The translations under genes were made by a program, and so were the position numbers. Shown here piece by piece: positions 34,549 to 42,193 of a DNA stretch of 64,000 bases (position 1 is the stretch's first letter; each line of letters begins with the position of its first letter). Where the stretch lies: contig SHNF01000009.1 in NCBI GenBank assembly GCA_004295085.1, forward strand, positions 620,001 to 684,000. The letters run 5' to 3'. The stretch is from Planctomycetota bacterium. Its GTDB lineage: Bacteria > Planctomycetota > UBA1135. Below the pieces are notes generated by a model, which worked only from the letters and a program-made list of their open reading frames with translations, was not told the origin of the DNA and did not search any database.

Positions 34549-37239
34549 ATGCTGCAGTTCGAGAGCCCGCTGTGGTTCCTGGCCCTTCTGCCGCTGCTGC
34601 CCTGGCTCCTGTACTGGCGCCACAGGAGCTACGCCGATCTGTCGCCGCTGCGCTCCTGGCTGGGCTGCGGTCTGCGCGTTCTTGCCCTGGCCGCGGTCGT
34701 GCTGGCCCTGAGCCGCCCGGTGCTGCTGCTGCGCAACCGCGACCGCGCCGTCCTGTTCCTGGTGGACGTCTCCGACAGCGTGCCGGACACCGCGCTGGAC
34801 GAAGCCTGGAGCCAGGTGAGCGCCGCCGCCACGGACCTCGACTCCGGGTGCAGTGCCGGCCTGGTGCTGTTCGCCGGCGCGCCGGTCCTGGCACGTCCAC
34901 TGCAGGCCGAGCCGCTGGAGCTGACCGACGAGCTCCGCCGCCGCATGTTCCACCAGCGGGAGAAGGACCGGCTGCAGGCCCGGGCCGCCGAGCTGGAGCG
35001 CTCGGATCTGGACGAGACCGCACGGGCGGAGCTGCAGCGGCTGCGCCAGGAGCTCGACGGCGTCGAGCTGTGGCGCCGCGAGATCGGCGCGCAAGACACC
35101 GACCTGGAGGCCGCGTGCCGCCTGGCGCGGGCGCTGCTGCCGGCGGAGGCCCGCGGCCGCTTGGCGCTGTTCTCCGACGGCAACGCCACGCGCGGCGACC
35201 TGCTGCGCGAGATCGCGGAGCTGCGCCAAGGCGGTGTGAGTCTGCACGCGCAACTCCTGCGCCGCGCCGACAAGCCCGACGTGCTGGCGGAGGAGCTGCG
35301 TGTGCCGGCGGAGGTCCAGATCCGCGCGCCCTTCAACGCCGAGATCGCGCTCAACAGCAACTACGAGACGGACGCCGAGGTCCGCTTCTTCCGCAACAAG
35401 TTTCTGGTGAGCACTCAGGCGCTGCGGCTGAAGCCCGGCAAGAACCTGCTGCAGGTGCCCAAGATCTCCCTGGAGGAGGGTTTCCATGAGTTCGAGGCCG
35501 TGGTCGCCGCCGCCGGCGACACGCGCCTGGAGAACAACGTGGCGCGGGCCGCGGTGCGCGTGGCCGGCCGCCCCAAGGTCCTGCTGGTGGAGCGCGAGCG
35601 CGAGCTGGCGCGGCACCTGGAGGAGGCGCTGGCCGCCGCCGACATCCAGGTGGAGACGCGGCCGGAGGCGGGCGTTCCGGCGGAGATGAACGACCTGCTC
35701 AACTACGACGCCTTGATCCTGAGCGACGTCGCCGCCAGCGCCATGACGGTGCCGCAGATGGAGCTGATCAAGCGCTACGTGCGCGAGATGGGCGGCGGAC
35801 TGGTCATGCTGGGCGGCGAGCACAGCTTCGGACTGGGTGGTTATTACCGCACCCCGGTGGAGGACGCGCTGCCGGTGCGCATGCCGATGCGCAAGAACGT
35901 GGAGAAGCCCAACCTGGCGCTGCTGCTCGTGATCGACAAATCCGGCTCCATGGGCGGCGACAAGATCGAACTGGCCAAGGAGGCGGCCATCGCCTCGGCC
36001 GAGGTGCTGAAGCCCGCGGACCGCTTCGGCGTGATCGCATTCGACAGCCTGGCGGAGACCATCTGTCCGGTCACCGACGCCGCCGACTTGGCCGGCATCA
36101 GCTCGCAGATCGCGCGCCTCGCCTCCGGCGGAGGCACGCACATCTACCCGGCGCTGTACGACGCCTACCAGGCGCTGCTGAGCGAGGACGCCAAGCTCAA
36201 GCACATCATCCTGCTCTCCGACGGCCACACCGAGGGCACGGGCTACGACCAGCTCGTGTCCCACATCGCCGCGGACGGCATCACCTTGTCCTGCGTCGGC
36301 ATCGGCGAGGGCGCGGACGAGAAGCTGCTGGGCGGCATGGCCGAGGGCGCCGGCGGGGAGTATTACTTCACCAACGACTTCGCGTCCATTCCGCAGATCT
36401 TCACGCGCGAGACCCTGCGCGCCAGCAAGTCCATGCTGGTGGAGGAGCCGTTCCTGCCGCAGGTCACCGCGGAAACGGAGGCCCTGAAGGGCGTTGACCT
36501 CGCTTCCATGCCGTTCCTGCTGGGCTACGTCGCCACCCAGGCCAAGCCCACCGCCACCGTGGCGCTGAAGTCCGAGTACGGCGACCCGGTGCTGGCCACG
36601 TGGCGCTACGGACTGGGGCGCGCCGCCGCCTTCACCTCCGACGCCAAGGCGCGCTGGGCCGCCGACTGGATCGGCTGGTCGTCCTTCTCCAAGTTCTGGG
36701 GCCAGCTCGTGCGCTCGGTCATGAGCACCGGGGCGCACCACGAGCTGCGCTCCAGCGCGCGCGTGGACGTCGCCGGCGGCAGCGCCGCGCTCACGCTGGA
36801 CGTCCGCGGGCGCGCCGGCGAGTTCCGGGACGACGTGCGGCCGGAGGTCTCTCTGTACCGCAGCGGGGAGGGGGCGGAGCCATTGCCCGTGGAGCACCTG
36901 GCGCCGGGCTTGTACCGGGCCCGTTTCCCGCTGCAGAGCAACGGCGACTTCTACCGACTCATGCTGGTGCAGAAACAGGGCGAGGACGTGGTGGACCTCA
37001 AGGCCCTGGCCGTGACGCAGTCCTATTCCCCGGAATTCCGGAACCTGATGGCCGACGCCGGCGTACTGCGCCTGGCCGCCGCCGAAACCGGCGGCGTGTA
37101 CGCACCGGCGCCGGAGCAGGTCTGGGAATTCAGCGGCGACGCCGCCCGCACCCTGCACGACACCTGGTGGTGGTGGCTGCTGCTGGCAATCCTCGTGCTG
37201 CCGCTGGACCTGGCGCTGCGTCGCTTCGGACTGGGCTGA
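34549..37239 (+). CDS. Large membrane vWA protein with glutamine-amidotransferase-like segment
   Basis: This predicts 896 residues. It starts like a Bat protein (FLALLPLLPWLLYWRHRSY, then a second helix), with a first degenerate vWA-like stretch (LFLVDVSDSVPD). Residues about 365-440 resemble the class-I glutamine-amidotransferase-like segment seen in such proteins (NYDALILSDVAASAMT, GGGLVMLGGEHSFGLGGY). A second vWA domain has a complete site, LLLVIDKSGSMGGDKIELAK (about 462-481), plus HIILLSDGHTEG. A helix near the C-terminus (WWWLLLAILVLPLDLALRRFGL) closes the chain. This architecture is common in planctomycete MoxR clusters. It is the last gene of the cluster; Dps follows 30 bp later. Confidence 0.88.
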   Translation: MLQFESPLWFLALLPLLPWLLYWRHRSYADLSPLRSWLGCGLRVLALAAVVLALSRPVLLLRNRDRAVLFLVDVSDSVPDTALDEAWSQVSAAATDLDSGCSAGLVLFAGAPVLARPLQAEPLELTDELRRRMFHQREKDRLQARAAELERSDLDETARAELQRLRQELDGVELWRREIGAQDTDLEAACRLARALLPAEARGRLALFSDGNATRGDLLREIAELRQGGVSLHAQLLRRADKPDVLAEELRVPAEVQIRAPFNAEIALNSNYETDAEVRFFRNKFLVSTQALRLKPGKNLLQVPKISLEEGFHEFEAVVAAAGDTRLENNVARAAVRVAGRPKVLLVERERELARHLEEALAAADIQVETRPEAGVPAEMNDLLNYDALILSDVAASAMTVPQMELIKRYVREMGGGLVMLGGEHSFGLGGYYRTPVEDALPVRMPMRKNVEKPNLALLLVIDKSGSMGGDKIELAKEAAIASAEVLKPADRFGVIAFDSLAETICPVTDAADLAGISSQIARLASGGGTHIYPALYDAYQALLSEDAKLKHIILLSDGHTEGTGYDQLVSHIAADGITLSCVGIGEGADEKLLGGMAEGAGGEYYFTNDFASIPQIFTRETLRASKSMLVEEPFLPQVTAETEALKGVDLASMPFLLGYVATQAKPTATVALKSEYGDPVLATWRYGLGRAAAFTSDAKARWAADWIGWSSFSKFWGQLVRSVMSTGAHHELRSSARVDVAGGSAALTLDVRGRAGEFRDDVRPEVSLYRSGEGAEPLPVEHLAPGLYRARFPLQSNGDFYRLMLVQKQGEDVVDLKALAVTQSYSPEFRNLMADAGVLRLAAAETGGVYAPAPEQVWEFSGDAARTLHDTWWWWLLLAILVLPLDLALRRFGLG

Positions 37240-37269
37240 ACCGGCGCTCTCCCTATCTTATTAGCTGAC

Positions 37270-37785
37270 ATGAAAGCCTCCTCCACCCTCACTCGCCCCG
37301 CGCCGCGCAAGCTGGCAGGGGAGACCGGCCCCGCCGCCGAACTCGCCCGCGGCCTCGCCGGCGTCCTCGCCGACACATACAGCGTCTACCTTCTCACCCA
37401 GAACTACCACTGGAACGTCGAGGGCCCGCACTTCGCGGAGTATCACGCGCTGTTCAACAAGCAGTACGACGAGCTGGCCGGGGCCGTGGACGAGCTCGCG
37501 GAGGCCATCCGCTCCATGGGCTACTACGCCCCCGGCACCTTCGCGGAGTTCAGCGAGCTGGCCTCGGTGAAGCAGCCCTCCGACAACCCGGACGCCGTGG
37601 AGATGGTGCGGCGCCTGCACGACGCGCATGACCAGGTTCTGCGCCGCATCGGCGATGTGCTGCCGCTGTCCGAGGCCGAAGGCTTCGAGTGGGTCAACGA
37701 CCTGCTGGTGCAGCGCCAGGACGCTCACGGCAAGGTGCGCTGGATGCTGCGCGCGACCCTGGGCAAGGGCTCGCAGCGCCTGTGA
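37270..37785 (+). CDS. dps: Dps family DNA-protection ferritin
   Basis: This predicts 171 residues. Dps hallmarks are present: LLTQNYHWNVEGPHFAEYHALFNKQYDELAGAVDELAEAIRSMG carries the interfacial ferroxidase residues (His in YHWN and FAEYHALF, Asp and Glu in YDELAGAVDELAE). The subunits should form a 12-mer that oxidises iron with hydrogen peroxide and shields DNA. There is no ribosome site before the ATG; TATCTT lies only 10 bases upstream (37254-37259), so the message may be short-leadered or leaderless, or rely on readthrough from the vWA operon. It converges on the lipoprotein gene with a 19-bp gap. Confidence 0.92.
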   Translation: MKASSTLTRPAPRKLAGETGPAAELARGLAGVLADTYSVYLLTQNYHWNVEGPHFAEYHALFNKQYDELAGAVDELAEAIRSMGYYAPGTFAEFSELASVKQPSDNPDAVEMVRRLHDAHDQVLRRIGDVLPLSEAEGFEWVNDLLVQRQDAHGKVRWMLRATLGKGSQRL

Positions 37786-37804
37786 GCGCGCCGCCGGAGT
37801 GGCG

Positions 37805-38293
37805 CTAGGAATCCGCTCCCGCGAGCGCGGTCTGCGGCGGGTGGAACGGCTCCAGGACGCGCCAGCGGCGCCGCGCTGCGCCGGTTTCCGCCGGCGCCGG
37901 GCCGCGCAGCGGAAAGGACTGATTGGTGGGCAGGAACACGACGCGGCCGTCGCGCACCTCGCTGGCGGCCTCGACCTCGATGCCGCCGAGTCCCATGTTG
38001 TTGCGGATGACGCCGTCCGCCAGGACCCGGAAGTCCAGCGGCTGCGGTGCCGGCACGCGCACGCGCGCGATCTGTCGGTCCAGGTCGATCTGCGGAGTGG
38101 AACCGTACAGGTCCCGGAGGAGCTTCTCGAAGCCGAGAAGCTCCTCGTTTCACGTTCAGCCTTCCAGCTGGATCTCGAGGAAAGCGAAGTCGTTCGCGCC
38201 AGGCCGGACTTCCGCGCCGGGAGCGGAACAGGCGGCGAGCGGAAGCAGCAGCAGGAAGAGGAGGAGGGCGAGGATGAGAGGCCAGGATCGCAT
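37805..38293 (-). CDS. Lipoprotein with paired in-frame UGA codons, HMA-like fold (candidate selenoprotein)
   Basis: The frame from ATG 38293 to TAG 37805 has 163 codons. The N-terminus is a lipoprotein signal, LLFLLLLPLAAC (Cys22). Codons 46 and 48 are TGA (38156-38158 and 38150-38152), giving ...FLEIQLEG-U-T-U-NEELLGFEKLLRDLYG; both flanks have full coding character, and the second half cannot start by itself until a GTG 26 codons further on. The pattern (strand, GxTx motif, helix, strand IARVRV, helix FRVLADGVI, strand IEVEA) fits a heavy-metal-associated (HMA) fold. The U-T-U would lie where GMTCxxC usually sits, and this fold call is inference. A perfect 13-bp hairpin follows the second UGA after three bases. 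It lies 4 bp downstream of the barrel gene, so one operon. If the UGAs are not recoded, it is a pseudogene. Confidence 0.55.
38117..38146 (-). other. Perfect 13-bp hairpin after UGA, SECIS-like
   Basis: In the mRNA sense the sequence is GAGGAGCUUCUCG, loop GCUU, then CGAGAAGCUCCUC. All 13 pairs are Watson-Crick, inside the coding sequence. It begins three bases after UGA codon 48, with the loop 16 bases past that UGA and 22 past the first. Bacterial SECIS elements are hairpins directly after the UGA with a small apical loop starting with G, so position and loop fit the general pattern. The loop lacks the GGUC of the enterobacterial element. No U-tract follows, so it is not an intrinsic terminator. 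Confidence 0.5.
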
Positions 38294-38297
38294 GGGC

Positions 38298-39182
38298 TCA
38301 GAAGCGTAACCCGAGGTTGACGAATCCGGTGAAGTCGGGCGCGAGCTGGGTCTCGTTCACGCGCTCGTACACGGGCAGCTCCACTCCTGCCTGGATATCG
38401 AGGGAAGGCCGCGGCCGGAACGCCCAGTTCAGGCCGACCGTGACCCGCTCGCCGCCCGTGGCTCCGACGCCGGCGCCGAACTGCTCGTCGCGGGCCGCCC
38501 AGCGGTAGCGCAGCAGCAGGTCGGCGCGCATGAAAGGGCCTGGGTAGGGTTCGAGCCAGAATCGGTTGCCGGCCGCCAGCTCCGCGAAGACCTCGTCGCC
38601 GAAGGCGTAATCGGCGCCATTCTCGCCGTTCGCCTTGTAGAGCAGCGCCGCATTGAAACGCCAGCGGTACGGCTCGTAGGTGGCCGCCGCCCCGAGCATG
38701 GGATCCCAGGAGCCGGATCCGGGCTGGATCTCCGGCGGGACGAGCACGCCGCCGTCTCGTTCGTCGTCCGCGCCCGTCGGCGTCTCCAGCGCGCCCAGCA
38801 CCGCCAGGTTGAGGGCCTTGTGCGGAGCGTCCCAGCGATGGAAGCGCCATTTCGCGAACGCCGCGAGGTCACCGGGCCCGCTGGCCGCCAGGCGGCCGCC
38901 GGCGCCTTCCAGCTCGCGGAACTCGTAGGGCAGCACCACGCTGAGCTGGAGGTCGTGCCGCAGGCCGTAGTGGGCGCTCACCTGCAGCTCGTGCCCGGTC
39001 TGCGAGCGCCGCATGGGATCCGCCACTTCGTCGCCACCACGGAGCAAGGTGGACTCGCGCTGGTACTGGTAGCCGAGGTTCAACAGCCAGCCGCCGTCAT
39101 AAAGCGTTTCTCCGTCCAGGAGATCGAGCGTTCCCTCCTGCGGCGCGGCCGCCAGGGCGAGGAGCAGCCAGAAGGCGGTCAT
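38298..39182 (-). CDS. Outer-membrane beta-barrel transporter-like protein
   Basis: This predicts 294 residues. A short signal peptide (MTAFWLLLALAAAP) is followed by alternating amphipathic strands such as WLLNLGYQYQRES, HELQVSAHYGLRHDLQLSVVLPYEF and RVTVGLNWAFRPRPSLDIQAGVELPVYE. The chain ends in FVNLGLRF; a terminal Phe is the classical outer-membrane insertion signal. It resembles the meta-pathway phenol-degradation-like/transporter barrel family, whose substrates vary. It is the first gene of an operon with the paired-UGA lipoprotein (4-bp gap) and is divergent from FIST across 53 bp. A joint role in metal or small-molecule handling is inference. Confidence 0.75.
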   Translation of the reverse strand: MTAFWLLLALAAAPQEGTLDLLDGETLYDGGWLLNLGYQYQRESTLLRGGDEVADPMRRSQTGHELQVSAHYGLRHDLQLSVVLPYEFRELEGAGGRLAASGPGDLAAFAKWRFHRWDAPHKALNLAVLGALETPTGADDERDGGVLVPPEIQPGSGSWDPMLGAAATYEPYRWRFNAALLYKANGENGADYAFGDEVFAELAAGNRFWLEPYPGPFMRADLLLRYRWAARDEQFGAGVGATGGERVTVGLNWAFRPRPSLDIQAGVELPVYERVNETQLAPDFTGFVNLGLRF

Positions 39183-39235
39183 CGGAGCGCGCGGGCGGCG
39201 GCAGATACGGTAACATTGCATGGGGGCGAGAGAGG

Positions 39236-40420
39236 ATGAAAGTGCCCGGCCGAGTGTGCGTCGCCGACGGCCTGTCCACGCGGGCCGACGCCGCGGACGC
39301 GTCGCGCGAGGCGCTGGAGTCCGTCGCGGACCGCATCGGCGCCAATCCGGACCTGGCACTGGTCTTCATCACGCCGCACCACGCGGCGCAGGCGCATCGC
39401 GTGCTCGAGGACCTGCGCGGCATCCTCGGCGCGGACGTCGTGGTCGGCTGCACGGCGTCGGGCGTCATCGGCGCGGGGCGCGAGGTGCAGAGCGGGCCGG
39501 GCCTGGCGGTGTGGAGCGCGCGCCTGCCGGGCACGCGCGTGCAGGGCTTCCACTTGCGCCTGGAGGAGACCGAGGAGGGCAATTTCGTGCGCGGCTGGCC
39601 GGAAGTAGGCCCGGACGTGAGCGCGGTGCTGCTGGGCGACCCCTTCAGCTTCCCGGTGGAGCCGTTCCTGGCCTCCTTGCGCCGCGAGAAGAAGGCGCCG
39701 ACCCTGGTCGGAGGCCTGGCCAGCGGCGCCACGCGGCCCGGAGGCAACCGCTTCTTCATGGATGACCGCGTGTTCGACAACGGCGCCGTCGGCTTCGTCA
39801 TCGCCGGGCCCATGCGGCTGCAGCCGCTGGTGTCGCAGGGCTGCAAGCCGGTGGGCAAGCCCTTCGTGGTCACCCGCTGCGAGCGCAACGTCATCTACGA
39901 GCTGGGCGGCGCGCCGGCCTACGACGGCCTGGGCTCGGTGCTGGCCGAGATGGACGAGGATGAGCGGCGCCGCTTCTCGCGTGCGCCGCAAGTGGGCCTG
40001 CGCGCGGCCAGCGACCCCGGCTCCAAGGACGGCAGCGGCGGCTACTTGATCCGCGGCCTCATGGGCGTGGACCGGCGCAGCGGCGCCGTCGCGGTGACCG
40101 ACCACGTGTACAAGGGCCTGGAGCTGCAGTTCCACACGCGCGACGGCGCCAGTGCCCACGAGGAGCTGCAGAGTCTGCTGGCGCTGGCCAGCGCGCTGAA
40201 CCCGGAGTCCGAAGGCGCCCTGCTGTTCTGCTGCAACGGCCGCGGCGTGGACATGTTCGACTCCCCGGACCACGACGTGGGCGAAGTGCGCACCTTCTTC
40301 CCCGGCGTGCCCGCGGTGGGCATGTTCGCCGCCGGAGAGATCGGGCCGGTCCTGGGCCAGCCGTACCTGCACAGCTTCACGGCCAGCCTCGGCTTCCTGG
40401 TGCAGGCCGCCGGAGGCTAG
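39236..40420 (+). CDS. FIST (N and C) domain sensory protein
   Basis: This predicts 394 residues. FIST_N is seen as ALVFITPHHAAQAHRVLEDLRGILGADVVVGCTASGVIGAGREV (about 42-86) and TLVGGLASGATRPGGNRFFMDDRVFDNGAVGFVIAG. FIST_C ends the protein with GALLFCCNGRGVDMF and PAVGMFAAGEIGPVLGQPYLHSFTASLGFLV. FIST domains bind small ligands, probably amino acids or relatives, and are usually joined to kinases or methyl-accepting proteins. Here it stands alone, so any signalling partner is elsewhere. Its stop codon overlaps the stop of the convergent FG-GAP gene in the tetranucleotide CTAG. Confidence 0.9.
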   Translation: MKVPGRVCVADGLSTRADAADASREALESVADRIGANPDLALVFITPHHAAQAHRVLEDLRGILGADVVVGCTASGVIGAGREVQSGPGLAVWSARLPGTRVQGFHLRLEETEEGNFVRGWPEVGPDVSAVLLGDPFSFPVEPFLASLRREKKAPTLVGGLASGATRPGGNRFFMDDRVFDNGAVGFVIAGPMRLQPLVSQGCKPVGKPFVVTRCERNVIYELGGAPAYDGLGSVLAEMDEDERRRFSRAPQVGLRAASDPGSKDGSGGYLIRGLMGVDRRSGAVAVTDHVYKGLELQFHTRDGASAHEELQSLLALASALNPESEGALLFCCNGRGVDMFDSPDHDVGEVRTFFPGVPAVGMFAAGEIGPVLGQPYLHSFTASLGFLVQAAGG

Positions 40421-42114
40421 CGCAGCGCGTTGCGCGCCAGCTTGTCCTGGGTCTTGGTCGGATCCAGGATGCCGCCCTGGGCCACCGCGTAGTACTCGAG
40501 GTCGCCGTCGCCGTCGGCGTCGAAGAACGCCCCGTCCGGGCAGATGAAGCTGCCGAAGCCAGCCGTGTCGAAGAAGGCGGTGTCGCGCGCGAAGGTCCCT
40601 TCCACGCCGCCCTGGGCGAGGCCCTGGTTCACGAACAAGGCCGCGCTCCCGACCAGGCCGGTGCTGCCGAAGAACTCGTGCGAGTTCAGGACCAGGTCGG
40701 TGTCGCCGTCCAGGTCCACGTCGCCGCTGGTCGCGCCCAGGACGATGGTGAACTCGGGCGCAGTGAGGCCCGGCAGCAGCGCGGACGCGTTGTCGAACAC
40801 GCCCGGCGCGGCCGCGCCGCGGTTGAGGAGCAGATCTCCGGCGGCGTACGCCGGCACGCTGCCGTGGCTGTTGGCGGCCAGGACGTCCAGGTAGCCGTCG
40901 CCGTTGACGTCGGCCAGGGCCAGGCCGTTGGTGTTGTCGCCCGTCCCGCCGTTGATGACCGGCAGGCGGGTGGCGCTGGCGTCGCTGAAGGCGCCGGCGC
41001 CATCGTTGAGCAACATCACGTTCGGCTGACCGGGACCCGTGCCGAACACGCCGCCCGCGTCGTACCGGCCGAACAACAGGTCCAGGTCGCCGTCGCGGTC
41101 CAGGTCCCCCACGGCCAGGGCTTCGTTCTGGAGCAAGGGATCGTTCCACGTGGCCGCGTCGAAGGCGGCGTCACGCACGAACGCGCCGAGCGTCCCGCCC
41201 TGCGCGCCGCCCTGGTTGATCAGCAAGGCGTTGGTGTCGAGCGCTCCGTGGATGCCGGCGGTGGTCGCCAGCACGAGGTCCAGGTCGCCGTCGCCGTCCA
41301 CGTCGCCGAAGGCGGCGTCGGACACGTACTGGGGGCCGGCCGGGAAGCCCGGGTCCAGCGAGAAAAAGCCCGCGCCGTCGTTGCGCAGCAGGCGCGAGGG
41401 CAGCGACGCCGCGCCGTGCGGGTCCACGCCGCCGGTGATCAGCAGGTCGAAGTCGCCGTCCAGGTCCACGTCGGCCCACTCGGCGTCGCGCGAGCCCTGG
41501 CCGAAGCCCCCGGGGAGGCGCGCCAGGGTCTCGTCGGCGAAGGCGCCGCCGGTGTTGACCACGAGCAAGGTCTGCTCGTCCGTGGTCACCGACAGGTCCA
41601 GGTCGCCGTCGCGGTCGAAGTCGCAGGCGTCCACGTCCAGCCCGGCCGCGACCTGCGTGGCCGGCGGGAGCACGCCGCTGACGTCGTTGTAGCGCGCCGT
41701 CCGGAGCGCTTCCGCGATCACCGCCACGCGCTCCGAGGCCAGGAGCATTCCCTGGCGTCCCGGCACGAAGGCCTGCGCGAACACGGTCTGTCCAGCCATG
41801 AAGGTGCTGGGCGGCACGAACACGCTCAGCTCGTACACGCCGTCCGCGCCGATGACGCCCTGCGCCAGGCGCGCGTCGCGCACCTGGATCAGCACCGGCG
41901 GCTTGCCGCCGGCCGGCACGAACACGCCGGGCTGCCCGAAGAACACCGCCGCGGGGCGTCCGATCTCCGTGCTCCACAGGCGCGCCCGGAACACCGCGTT
42001 GTTGTCCAGAGCCTTCAGCTCCAGCCGGGCCTGCTGCACGCCGCTGCTCTGCGCCAGGGCGGGGGCGGCGCACACTGCCGCCGCGAGGAATGCGGGGAAA
42101 CGAGAGGATTGCAT
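40417..42114 (-). CDS. Secreted FG-GAP/VCBS repeat protein
   Basis: This predicts 565 residues. A signal peptide (MQSSRFPAFLAAAVCAAPALAQ) is followed by about 150 residues of beta-rich sequence (YELSVFVPPSTFMAGQTVFAQAFVPGRQG). Then come seven or more FG-GAP/VCBS calcium-binding repeats, each with a DxDxDGDxDL loop: DFDRDGDLDLSV, DLDGDFDLLI, DVDGDGDLDLVL, DLDRDGDLDLLF, DVNGDGYLDVLA, DLDGDTDLVL and DADGDGDLEYYA. These build a seven-bladed beta-propeller as in integrin alpha chains. It is probably a cell-surface or extracellular binding protein; the ligand is unknown. It is convergent and overlapping with FIST. Confidence 0.92.
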   Translation of the reverse strand: MQSSRFPAFLAAAVCAAPALAQSSGVQQARLELKALDNNAVFRARLWSTEIGRPAAVFFGQPGVFVPAGGKPPVLIQVRDARLAQGVIGADGVYELSVFVPPSTFMAGQTVFAQAFVPGRQGMLLASERVAVIAEALRTARYNDVSGVLPPATQVAAGLDVDACDFDRDGDLDLSVTTDEQTLLVVNTGGAFADETLARLPGGFGQGSRDAEWADVDLDGDFDLLITGGVDPHGAASLPSRLLRNDGAGFFSLDPGFPAGPQYVSDAAFGDVDGDGDLDLVLATTAGIHGALDTNALLINQGGAQGGTLGAFVRDAAFDAATWNDPLLQNEALAVGDLDRDGDLDLLFGRYDAGGVFGTGPGQPNVMLLNDGAGAFSDASATRLPVINGGTGDNTNGLALADVNGDGYLDVLAANSHGSVPAYAAGDLLLNRGAAAPGVFDNASALLPGLTAPEFTIVLGATSGDVDLDGDTDLVLNSHEFFGSTGLVGSAALFVNQGLAQGGVEGTFARDTAFFDTAGFGSFICPDGAFFDADGDGDLEYYAVAQGGILDPTKTQDKLARNALR

Positions 42115-42193
42115 GACCTGCGCAGGCTAGGCGCGCAGCGGCGCCCCTTGGTAATGGCATTGTCATGGCCGCGGTCTAGGATGAAGGCCTCCC

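Noticed and set aside
32608-37158. Minus-strand open frame of about 1,500 codons opposite the BatA-like and vWA genes
   Set aside because: It is a shadow of strong plus-strand genes in GC-rich DNA: the translation is Gln/Arg/His/Ala-rich without domains, while the plus strand carries complete family motifs.
38117-38146. The 13-bp hairpin as an intrinsic terminator
   Set aside because: It lies in the middle of a coding frame, has no T-tract on either strand and sits more than 300 bp from the end of the nearest convergent gene.
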